Assembly: GCA_018287875.1 (NCBI GenBank) | Contig: JAGVVL010000013.1 | Span: forward strand, 744,001 to 808,000 | Length of the DNA stretch: 64,000 bases | DNA from: Nigrospora sphaerica | Taxonomy: Eukaryota; Ascomycota; Sordariomycetes; Amphisphaeriales; Apiosporaceae | Direction of reading: 5' to 3' | In this document: positions 22,710 through 31,532 of the stretch, piece after piece | Numbering within the stretch: position 1 is the stretch's first letter | Layout of the letters: each line of letters starts with the position of its first letter | Program-made: the position numbers and the translations under genes | The notes under the pieces: model-generated | Seen by the model: only the letters and a program-made list of their open reading frames with translations | Told to the model about the DNA's origin: nothing | Databases searched by the model: none

Positions 22710-23543
22710 ATGCGCAGCTACGCGGTCCTCGGCGCCACCGGCAACACCGGCAGAGCCCTTGTCGAGGTGCTGCTCCAGTTGCCCGAGATCCAGATCAATG
22801 TATACTGTCGGTCCCGCGCCAAGTTTTGTAGCCTCGTCCCCTCGGCGGCCGAAGACAGCCGCGTGCGGATTTTCGAAGGCCCTCTTTCCGACGTCGACTT
22901 GATGGCCGACTGCCTCCGGGGCACGCACGCGGCCTTTCTGGCCGTGGCCGTGGCCGACAACATGCCCGGGTGCACGGTGGCGCGGGATTCGGCGCGAGCC
23001 GTCGTGGCCGCTCTCCGGGCGCCGGACGCCGAAACGCCGTCGTCGTCGTCCGACAAGCCCCCGATGGTTCCCGAAGCCGCGTCCCCGCGATTGGTCGTGC
23101 TCTCGTCGGCGTCGCTCGAGCCCCGCTTCTCGGGCGACGTCCCGCCCCCCGTGCACGCCATCCTCGATACCTGCGTCTCGCACCTGTACCGGGACCTCGC
23201 CGAGGCCGAGGGCTTTCTCCGCGGCCAGGAGGACTGGCTCTCGTGCGTCTTCGTCAAGCCCGGCGGCCTGGTGCACGACGAGAGGCGCGGCCACGCCGTC
23301 AGCACCACGACCGCCAAGACGCCCTTGTCGTACCTCGACCTGGCCGCCGGCATGGTGGAGATCGCGGACAGCGACGCGGGACAGTACGACATGAAGAACG
23401 TCAGTGTGGTGCCGACCGCGGACAAGGTGGCGTTTCCGTGGGCCGGCGTCTACTATGCTTTCACGGGGTTGCTGTACCACTTCATGCCGTGGTCCTACCG
23501 CTATTTTGGAGACTATAGGTCATCTTGGAACCCTTCGGGATGA
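22710..23543 (+). CDS. AflX/StcQ-like NAD(P)-binding protein 1
   Basis: A single-exon 277-aa protein. I chose the ATG at 22710 because the glycine-rich dinucleotide motif follows at once (AVLGATGNTG, GxxGxxG); the open frame reaches 22659, but those 17 codons are atypical. It is a Rossmann-fold NmrA/NAD(P)-binding family protein with VNVYCRSRAK-like second strand, DLMADCLRGTHAAFLAVAV, and LVVLSSASLEP before the substrate-binding half, plus FVKPGGLVHDERRG. It matches AflX (OrdB) and StcQ in size and layout. AflX acts with AflY in the versicolorin A to demethylsterigmatocystin rearrangement. The divergent arrangement with the AflY-like gene supports that role. A second, distinct copy is at 25517-26389, so which is the true AflX orthologue cannot be decided by eye. 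Confidence 0.88.
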   Translation: MRSYAVLGATGNTGRALVEVLLQLPEIQINVYCRSRAKFCSLVPSAAEDSRVRIFEGPLSDVDLMADCLRGTHAAFLAVAVADNMPGCTVARDSARAVVAALRAPDAETPSSSSDKPPMVPEAASPRLVVLSSASLEPRFSGDVPPPVHAILDTCVSHLYRDLAEAEGFLRGQEDWLSCVFVKPGGLVHDERRGHAVSTTTAKTPLSYLDLAAGMVEIADSDAGQYDMKNVSVVPTADKVAFPWAGVYYAFTGLLYHFMPWSYRYFGDYRSSWNPSG

Positions 23544-23774
23544 TTGCGGGGATTACACATGTCACACGGCCTCCTCCCCGATATTCAGGGGTGATGATGA
23601 CAAATGTGTCTTGGCTTGAAAGGTCTAGATTGAACAAGGCTATGTTACTTTCGGCCTTGGCTCTTATCCTGGTCTTACATGCTCGGATACCGTGAATGGG
23701 GAATACGAACCACACTCCTAGTCTGTCGGTCCCGACACAGGCACGGTACTGGACGGTGTAATATAGTCAGCCCC

Positions 23775-25246
23775 ATGCCCACTCCTTGGTTCTTGAATGC
23801 TGGTAACTCACCTGTCCCCTCGTAAGAAGTGGAAGAAAACTATCGCGTCCCTACAGCTTCCCCCGGTCTGACCCTCGACGTCTTTGAGCAAACTATTCCC
23901 ATCATGGAGGCTACTTTCCAAAAGATCAAGCTGGCGTACGCAGAGGCCGACTTCAACGGTCGTATGGAAATCCAGGGCTTCATTCGCGAGCTTCAAGTCG
24001 GATTCTATTCTGATTGGGATGTTGTCATGAGATTGGCAAGCGGCGTACGTATGCTCGATTCGTTCGACACGCATCCAATCGACAAAACAGTGACAGCAGC
24101 TCACGAAAGCATAGCCGCTGCAACTCTCGCTTGTGAGAACAGGCATCAACCTGGGCCTCTTCGAGCGCCTTCAGAAGAGCGCCGAACCCATTTCTTTCGG
24201 GGAACTGCAGGAGATCACCGGCGTAGCGCCTTTGCTTCTCGGTGAGTTCGCAGGCCCGCGCACGCAGTTTGTCCCTTTACACTAACGCGCCGGAAAGATC
24301 GCATTCTTCGTACCCTAGCCGCATTCGGCTTCATCAAGGAGACTAGAGATAAATCCTACGGTCCGACAGGCTTTAGCAAGATACTCGCCGATGAGAATGC
24401 CGCGGGTGCTATTGCGAACCTGTAAGTGAAGACTAGATCATTAAACTCTGTGCAGCGTGGACGTAAGCTCTAACAAAAGCGGGTGCTTCTAGCTTCGATG
24501 TCGCCGGCCCCTCCGTCCAAGCCCTGCCGGAGTTCCTCGCGGGCAGGAAGTACCAGGACATCACCAGGAACACGGATACGGCGTTCAACAAGGCGTTCGG
24601 CACCGACGAAGACCTTTTCACGTGGATGATGAAGCACCCCGAACATATGAAAAGCCTCGGGCATCTCATGGCGATGCAGCGAACCGCCGGCTGGACCGAC
24701 TCGTACCCGCTGGAACGCGCGCTGGCGTCGTCCAAGCCCGACGACACGCTCTTGGTCGACATTGGCGGCGGCTTCGGTCAGCAGTCCATGGCCTTCCGAA
24801 GCAAGGTCCCCGACCACCCCGGCCGCGTCGTTGTCCAGGACATCGCCTCCACCCTGCAAGCCCGACAGCACTCCCAGCCCGCCGCGGGGGTCGAGTTCAT
24901 GGAGCACGACTTCTTCCAGCCCCAGCCGATCAAAGGCGCGCGGTTCTACTATCTCCGTCACGTCCTGCACGACTGGACCGACGACAAATGCGTCGAGATC
25001 CTGCGCAACGTCATCCCCGCCATGGGCCCCGGGTCCCAGCTCGTCATCGATGAGCTGGTGCTGCCCGAGACGGGAGTGCCGTGGCAAGCCGCCTTCATGG
25101 ACGTACTGATGATGGCTTCCTTCTCTAGCATCGAGAGAACCCGCGGGCAGTGGGACGCGCTGTTGGATAAGGCTGGCTTGAAGGTCGTCGAGGTTCACCA
25201 ATACGACCCCAAGAAGCTGGCGGTCATTGTTACGGTTCCCAAATAA
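23775..25246 (+). CDS. SAM-dependent O-methyltransferase (AflO/StcP type)
   Basis: Proposed exons: 23775-23802, 23857-24044, 24115-24241, 24298-24421 and 24493-25246, giving 406 aa; introns are 54, 70, 56 and 71 nt. The first exon (28 nt) is the least certain; if wrong, translation would start at ATG 23904. A dimerisation region with winged-helix features (LGLFERLQKSAEP, FGFIKE, YGPTGFSKIL) precedes the catalytic domain. The SAM-binding motif is LLVDIGGGFGQQS, the acidic strand VVVQDI follows, and HVLHDWTDDKC holds the presumed catalytic His. It belongs to the class of fungal aromatic O-methyltransferases; AflO/StcP methylates demethylsterigmatocystin to sterigmatocystin. It sits between two AflX-like genes. 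No AflR-type site was found in its immediate upstream region. Confidence 0.85.
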
Positions 25247-25336
25247 TTAGGTAAATGAGCGTCCCAGATGCAGGGACTATGATTGGGTTGCTTTGTCATG
25301 CATAGTTCCATAGCACAGAAAATGGGCAGCGGCCCT

Positions 25337-25347
25337 TCGCTCTCCGA
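25337..25347. promoter_or_regulatory. AflR-type site upstream of aflX-like gene 2
   Basis: TCGCTCTCCGA fits TCGSWNNSCGR and lies about 170 bp before the ATG at 25517. Confidence 0.6.
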
Positions 25348-25516
25348 CGACTTTGCTCCGAGACCACGTCAGCGCCAAGCCGTGAGATATAATATTGAAC
25401 GCATTTCTCTGAAGCATATCTTTATTACAAAACAGCGCTTTGAGGTCTTAATCCAAGATTTTCCCCGAGAGGCTCCGCAATATTCGTCGTCGATATACCA
25501 TTGCCCGGACAACAAC

Positions 25517-26389
25517 ATGAAGAACTGCACGGTGGCTGTGCTTGGGGCTACGGGGGCCACCGGGGAACACGTGCTTCGATCCCTGCTGGCGAATAGTTCA
25601 GACTGGGGAGTTTTGCAGATCAACATTCTCGTGCGGTCCCGCAAGAAGCTCCTGCGTGCGTTCCCCGGGCTCGAAAACGAAGACCGCCCCTCTCCCGCGC
25701 TCCGTCTTTACGAGGGCGACAGCCGCGATACGGCTGTTGTCGGGGCCTGCTTGGAAGGCGTCGACATCATCTTCTGTTGCGTGGGGCAGAACGGCAGCCA
25801 TCCCGGAACGACGCTGTACTCGGACACGGCGGCTGCCATTGTCGGGGGGCTGGAGGAGTCGAGGCGAACCCAGGCGTCGTCGGAAAAGACCCTCCGCTGC
25901 CCTCCCACAGTCATCCAGCTGCGCAGCGCATCTCTCAACCCCTACCTGGCCTGCCAAGCCCCTTGGCTGGTTCACAAATTTGTTCTCTTCGCCCTCCACC
26001 ACAGCTACAGCGATCTGCGCAAAGCCTGCGCTCTCCTGGCGTCGTCGGCAGCCCCGGGACGCTCCCGCGACGAGCCCCTGCTGCACTTCGTATTTGTCGA
26101 CCCTCCTACTCTCCACGACGCCGACGGCGCGGTCGGCACCGGCTACGAGCTCATCACGACCGAGCCGCAGAAGACGGCCCTCGCTTACGCCGACCTGGGC
26201 GCCGCCATGTGCGAGATCGCCCAAAAGGCCTATTCGGGTGAGCTACGCGACCAGCCCATCGGCGTTACGGCGACGGGCCGCGTGAGAACTTCGTGGGGCG
26301 TACTGGCGCCGCACCTCCTCTGGGGCGCTTGGGGCAGGATTACAGCGGCGTTGGATCCTACCGCCAACGGGTTCCTGCCGTGGTTTTAG
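25517..26389 (+). CDS. AflX/StcQ-like NAD(P)-binding protein 2
   Basis: A single-exon 290-aa protein; the ATG at 25517 puts the dinucleotide motif VAVLGATGATGEH at the N-terminus. The open frame extends to 25283 but runs through an AflR-type site and atypical codons. As in copy 1, there is an NxLVRSRKKLLRAFPG second strand, an EGVDIIFCCVGQNGSHPGTTLY segment, VIQLRSASLNPYLA and a FVDPPTLHDADGAVGTGYELI region matching the GGLVH segment of copy 1. The two are clearly paralogous but divergent. Function is inferred as a partner oxidoreductase or isomerase in xanthone formation; an alternative is a subtly different reaction on another intermediate. It is convergent with the GMC gene downstream. Confidence 0.85.
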   Translation: MKNCTVAVLGATGATGEHVLRSLLANSSDWGVLQINILVRSRKKLLRAFPGLENEDRPSPALRLYEGDSRDTAVVGACLEGVDIIFCCVGQNGSHPGTTLYSDTAAAIVGGLEESRRTQASSEKTLRCPPTVIQLRSASLNPYLACQAPWLVHKFVLFALHHSYSDLRKACALLASSAAPGRSRDEPLLHFVFVDPPTLHDADGAVGTGYELITTEPQKTALAYADLGAAMCEIAQKAYSGELRDQPIGVTATGRVRTSWGVLAPHLLWGAWGRITAALDPTANGFLPWF

Positions 26390-26640
26390 AGGGCACATGG
26401 AAGATGAACATGGGGCGAGAGGGAGATGCAATTTATAGCGTGAGGCGTGGGAAGTACAAGTCTGAGTAGGATTTCCATACAAATTATTGAACCCTTCCTG
26501 GGTGTCCAGGCGCAAAAGCACCGGCCGTATCCTTTGTCCCGTACGAGTGGGCAGGACAAATTTGGATACAAGCTCGGAACAAAGAATTCGACCCTTCATG
26601 GGCGCCCAAGCGGGAAAAGCCCGTTTATCTCCTAAGTTCC

Positions 26641-28691
26641 CTAGTTGCCGGCCAGGATATCCGCGGCAATCTTTTCGGCCAGGGCGTACACGGTGGCCAT
26701 GGGCTGCCCGTCGATGGCAAAGGGGAAGGCCGAGGCATCGACGACGCGCACGCCGTCGACGCCGCGCACGCGGCACTTGGAATCCAGGACGGCCTTGGGG
26801 TCGTCGGCCTTGCCCATGGCGGCGGTGCCGACGCCCGCGTAGTAGGCGTCGGACGTCTCGCCGATGTAGCGGAGGATCTCGTCGTCGGTCTGGTAGGCGT
26901 CGCCGGGCAGCAGCTCGGGCCCGTCGATGACCTCGCGCATCACTTCGGACGCGACGATCTGGCGGCACCGGCGAAACGCGGCCACGGCCATCTCCTTGTC
27001 GCGCGGGTCGTCGAGCCAGCGCGGGTCGACGACGGGCCGGTCCGCCGTGTCGGTGCTGTTGATGGTGACGGTGCCGCGGCTGAAGGTCGCCATGAGCGCC
27101 GCTGACATGCTGAAGTAGTTCTTGCCGTCGTACTGCGGCACGAAGGTGTCGTCGAGGCTGATGTAGGAGAAGGTCGGCCAGTCGGCCGGGAAGGCGCCGT
27201 CGAGGTCCTTGGAGGTTTGCTCGCTCAGCATCCCCGGCTGGTGCTTCTCAAAGGCAAAGTAGTCCTGGCCGGGGTTCGTCAGCAGCCCGATACGCTGCGT
27301 GTTGTACTCGCGGATCGCGCGGGGCAGCGTCAGGGGGTTCCCCATCAGCTGGCTGTGGCTTTCCACCTTGACCGGGTGGGTAGGGCCGAGAATGATGGTG
27401 TCCTGCAGGTTCTTGCCCAGCCCAGGGCTGTCGGCGAGGACGGGGATGGACAGGTCTTCGAGAGTCTCCCGGGGTCCGATGCCAGACACCATCAAGAGTT
27501 GGGGCGAGCGCATGAAGCCTGCCGAGAGGATGACCTCCTTTTTAGCCCCGATGGTCCAATCAAAACCATCGGTGTTCACGCGAATGCCCGTCGCCTTTTT
27601 CTTGTCGTCAAACAAGATCTGTTTCGCAAGCGTGCGGGTGAAGACGTTCAGGTTGGTGCTTTTGGCGAGGGCCTCGCGCAGGTAGGACGTCGAGGCTGTT
27701 TCGCGCCGGCGGCTGTGAGGGTTGATCGTGTGGGTGATGTACGATCGGCCTAGGAGATTTCCGTTCGAAAACCCTTGGGCGAGAGGGAACCCCATGCTCT
27801 CCAGGGCCTTGTCCACCCACGACGAGATGGCATTGGTCCAGTACGGGTATGCCACCGCGAGCGGGCCTCCGCCCTCGGCAAACGCGTGAGCGTCCGTCGT
27901 AGCCGAGGCATTGGCTGGGCGTGGGTTGGCGCCGGGACCCGAGAACCGGACACCCTTTTGAAAGAAAGGCAACCACTTGTCCCAAGTGTAGGAGTCGTCA
28001 CCGACCTCCTCGGCCCACTTCTTGTAGGCCCCCTTGGAACCCCTATTCGGTTATAGATAGTCAGCATAAGGCTCGCTAGTGTTATTGTCAACACGGTGGG
28101 TTCCATACCTGTGGTAAAGCATGGCGCCGCGCGCAGTGCTGCCTCCCAGCGTCTTTCCCTGCATGTAGAACATGCTTCGACTCCCAAGCCCCTATCGGGT
28201 GTCAGTCACCGAGTTTCGCAACGCCTTTGTGTGGTTGGAGATGGCCTTACCGGCTGAGGCTCGGTGTACTGATACCAGTCGAAGAGAGGGTTCTTCACCT
28301 TCCCGTTGTCAAAGAAGTAGTTGAAAAGGTACATGGGCACCTCGGTGGCATTCCCGCCGTCGATCTCATAAAACCCCCCGGCCTCGACGACCGCCACCGA
28401 GTTGTTGCCATCTTCGGAGAGTCGGCGAGCCATCGCCAGCCCGGCTGTCCCGCCACCGACGATGACATAGTCGAAGAACTGGCCCGGCCAGCCATACATG
28501 CCGAAATGAGAACTCAGGAGATCCTTTCCCGCGATACTGCCGTCCAGGATGTTCTGGGTGGCTTCTTGCTCTGCGGAAACGCCAAACAGTGTGTTGAGGA
28601 TAGGTGCGTAACCCGCCGCTGAAGCCAAGAAGGGATTCTGCGCGAATGCAGAGGCGGCCAAAAAGGCCGCCGGCCCGAGGAGATGACGCAT
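26641..28691 (-). CDS. vbs: Versicolorin B synthase-like GMC protein
   Basis: Exons: 28691-28251, 28191-28109 and 28042-26641, giving 641 aa, the usual length for versicolorin B synthase (about 640). Introns are 59 and 66 nt. It starts with a secretion signal ([18 protein letters not shown]), then a Rossmann FAD motif [11 protein letters not shown] (residues 76-86) and VVEAGG; the GMC signature region is [16 protein letters not shown] across exon 2. The C-terminal GMC motif reads GVGTAAMG and DASAFPF. The two catalytic His positions of GMC oxidoreductases appear replaced: Ala577 precedes GVGT and Gln621 is in [12 protein letters not shown]. That fits the family role, since Vbs closes the bisfuran of versiconal by dehydration and not by redox chemistry. 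It is divergent from the HypC-like gene over 458 bp containing two AflR-type sites. AflK/StcN is the named equivalent. Confidence 0.92.
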
Positions 28692-28922
28692 TTCTCGATG
28701 AATTTAATCGGGGTAAAAACAAGAGAGACTTGTGTAGGATTCTGGTGTCGACTGCACAGACCTCAACCTGTCCGCTGTTTTCCTGGAAGCTTCTCAAGTT
28801 GTAGAAGAATGACGCCGGATATATATTTGGAGATTCCGTTCTTCTTCATTTACTTCCAATCCAAGTCACCGATCGACCCTATCCTCGTGCCATTCCGTCA
28901 TGCATATGGGGCTCACCACCGA

Positions 28923-28933
28923 TCGCTTCCCGA
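28923..28933. promoter_or_regulatory. AflR-type site 1, vbs / hypC promoter
   Basis: TCGCTTCCCGA, identical to the second site 18 bp away and to one at 52705-52715. Confidence 0.7.
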
Positions 28934-28940
28934 ACTTCGA

Positions 28941-28951
28941 TCGCTTCCCGA
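28941..28951. promoter_or_regulatory. AflR-type site 2, vbs / hypC promoter
   Basis: TCGCTTCCCGA, a tandem copy of the site at 28923-28933. Confidence 0.7.
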
Positions 28952-29149
28952 CACTTTGAATACCGAATCTTCACTAATCTTTGCCGATAAGGGAACGCTT
29001 TCGTTCAAAAGGCTCAAGGTTCGGCGGTCGAGTTCCTCGCAGCGGCCTACACCGATTGCAATCCGGGAAACGTCTTAGGGCTACTTGAACATACAGCACC
29101 AAATCCTTTCCATCATTTCACAGACTTTGCTTTCATCACTTCAGCCACA

Positions 29150-29724
29150 ATGGGCCAAGTCAAGGTGTCTTCAAAGACCGGGGTGGAAGCGTTAGCGGTC
29201 GTTACTGCCCTGTTCTTATCCGGTAATGCCATTCTCAAGAAAGGCGTGAGCATGGCTAACAAGAGCGGGGGTTCGCACGGCACGCAGGAGCCATCATGAG
29301 TGTCTGGCTGTTGGCGATTCCGGTTTTCGTCGAGACCACGCACCAGCCCAAGCAGCTCATCCAGCAATGGAGCCGTATCTACCACCACGGCCACATCAAG
29401 GGCCCCATGATCGCCACCGCCACGGGCACCATCTTCGCCGTCGCCGCCTGGGCCAAGAGTGCTGCCGGGCAGCCTTGGCGCGTGTTTGCCACCGCCGGGC
29501 TGGTGACCGTCAGTATCGTTCCCTACACTCTCACCGTCATGCGCAACATCAACAATACTCTGTTCCGCGTCGAGTCCGAAACGCGCAAGGGACGCGACCC
29601 GACGTGGCCCGAGGCCGTCCACCTCGTGAAGCGGTGGGGTAAACTGAATGCTATTCGGGCGTTGATCCCCCTCACAGGCGGGGTGTTGGGCTTGTTGGGT
29701 TTATGTAACATCTTGGTGTTTTAA
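29150..29724 (+). CDS. hypC: DUF1772 anthrone oxidase, HypC-like
   Basis: Exons: 29150-29222 and 29288-29724; the 65-nt intron has a GGCTAAC branch site. The product is 169 aa. It is a small multi-spanning membrane protein: hydrophobic segments lie around residues 12-35 (spanning the splice), 65-90 (GPMIATATGTIFAVAAW), 92-115 (VFATAGLVTVSIVPYTLTV) and at the C-terminus (LIPLTGGVLGLLGLCNILVF). The DUF1772 hallmarks QQWSRIYHHGHIKGP, a Pro-Tyr-Thr strand end and MRNINNTLF are present. HypC (AflCa) is the oxygenase that converts norsolorinic acid anthrone to norsolorinic acid, the first step after the polyketide synthase. It is paired divergently with vbs. The Fot1-like element begins 188 bp downstream of its stop. 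Confidence 0.92.
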
Positions 29725-29913
29725 AGCCTGCAGCATGGAAGAAGCGGGGATGATGCTTTTTAGTATAGGACAGAGGGCAGAGTTATGAGATACGGGGATT
29801 GCCGACAAGGGGGGGAGTAGCAATGGGCGATGAGATGCCCAACTCTAGCAAATTCGTGGTGGGGAGAATGGAAAACAGGGTATGGATTACCGAATGCCGC
29901 CGAGACTCTTGTA

Positions 29914-29955
29914 AGTTCAAGTACCCACTTTCGGGCACCCCCCACTTTCGGGCAC
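29914..29955 (+). repeat. Left terminal inverted repeat of Fot1-like copy B
   Basis: It begins AGTTCAAGTACCCAC and contains two tandem ACTTTCGGGCACCCC blocks. It matches the reverse complement of 37443-37484. Confidence 0.9.
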
Positions 29956-31162
29956 CCCAAAAACCAGCCACCTGATTTTGTACTCTCCTACGTCTTTCCC
30001 CCTTTTCTCTCCCGTGTTCGCTCCAATCTATTCTAAATTTCGCATGGAGCCTCAGTTTATTACAATGAAGCAGTATTCCGAAGAAGAGCTTTAACAAGCG
30101 CTTCAAGCTATATTAAGCGGCCAGACAATTAAGCGTGCCGCTATTAAGCATAGGATTCCAAGGTTAACACTTCAAAACCGAATTAAGGGTCAATAACCAA
30201 AATCAGAAGCCTTCTCCGACTTCCAGAGGCTTAGACCGGTCTAGGAAGAGTTACTTATAACTTGGATCCTAACTTAAGCTGCCTTAGGGCTTCCGCCTTC
30301 ACACGCCTAAGTTAAGGAGTTCGCCGAACGTATCCTCCAGGCTTAAGGCGATAGCGAGCCACTTAGAAAGAGGTGGCTGCAAGCCTTCCTACGTAGGAAC
30401 CCAGCTATACGGGTCCAGAAGAGCCGGTCTATCGACTCGCAGCGTGTTAATAGCGCCTCAGTCGAGGTAATTCGCCTATGGTTCCGATATCTTCAGCTGC
30501 CGGAGATTTAGAGGGCGAAGCCAGCTAACTGCCGTAACATGGATAAAGCAGGACTCCTAGAGGGTGCTGGATCGAACGGACTAGTACTTGGAGGTTCAGA
30601 AAAACGCTCAGTCCGAAAGAAACAGCCTAGCTCTCGTGCTTAGACGTCCTTTATTGAGTGTATCTCCGCTTAAGGACATGCCCTACCCCCTTAGTCATTT
30701 TTAAGGGCAAGATAGTTTAATAGTAATAGTTCCCGCTTAATTTAAGCCAATTCAAAAGCTGGCAGTTCACTGCAACCGAAAACGGATAGATTATAGACTA
30801 AACCGCGCTCGAGTAACTCGAGAAGGTTTTTATCTCGAATACCGCCCCTGAGGACCCTTCCGAGTACCGCCTACTTATTATGGACGGCTATGGCAGCTAT
30901 ATAACAACTGATTTTATATTTCAATGCTTTTCTTATCGGATTTACCTTCTTTTTTTAACCCCTTATACCTCTCATATCCTTCAACCTCTCGATTTAGCCG
31001 TTTTTAGTGCTTTAAAGTCGGCGTATCGGAAAGAGCTCGGATTTCTAACTCAGTTAACGGACTCCATGGTAGTTAATAAATAGAACTTCCTTACCTGCTA
31101 TTAGAAGGCTTGTATAGCCAGGCTTACCAGCTAAAATATCCGGAATAAATAGAAAGCAGCTA

Positions 31163-31177
31163 GCCTTTAGCTAGTGT
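31163..31177. repeat. Target-site duplication of nested LINE B (left)
   Basis: GCCTTTAGCTAGTGT, repeated exactly at 36874-36888. Confidence 0.92.
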
Positions 31178-31199
31178 GTGTGTGTGTGTGTGTGTGTGT
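31174..31199 (+). repeat. (GT)n microsatellite, 3' tail of nested LINE B
   Basis: About 13 GT units. The nested LINE is antisense, so this is an (AC)n 3' tail in the element's own orientation, overlapping the target duplication. Confidence 0.85.
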
Positions 31200-31532
31200 A
31201 TTATCGCCATACTGGGACAGTGTCCCGCCTCCCGAGGGGCATCTGGCGTGCGAGAGTCTATCTACATGAACACGAGATATCTCGCATGTCAAGCCCAATG
31301 GCAACCCTTTGGTCAAACCGTCTCCGTGGCTCCTCCGTGCGAGCTCGTTCCCGGCTTTATCTCCGTCTGAATAGCTGCGACTTCACATAGAGTAACTTCT
31401 GCGGCCTACCGATGGTGGGCATATATCCTCGTAGTACTTCGTTAACGTTATAAAGAGCTGGAACCTCTCCGGGTCGTGTATTAGCCGTTGCCAGTATTCC
31501 TTTAAGGTTTTCGGTTCGGGGTCGAACTTTGG

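Noticed and set aside
22692..23480. A 262-codon minus-strand frame over AflX-like gene 1
   Set aside because: Same cause: a codon-bias shadow with Arg/Gly-rich translation and no domain.
23726..23735. AflR-like site upstream of the O-methyltransferase
   Set aside because: TCGGTCCCGA has a four-base spacer and not the required five.
23904..24044. O-methyltransferase starting at ATG 23904
   Set aside because: Not excluded, but the frame upstream still looks coding, and a 54-nt intron links it in phase to an ATG at 23775.
25283..25516. N-terminal extension of AflX-like gene 2
   Set aside because: The dinucleotide motif begins right after ATG 25517, and the extension overlaps a regulatory-type site.
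31174..31199. The GT microsatellite as a regulatory or Z-DNA element
   Set aside because: It is simply the 3' tail of the antisense LINE, next to its target duplication.
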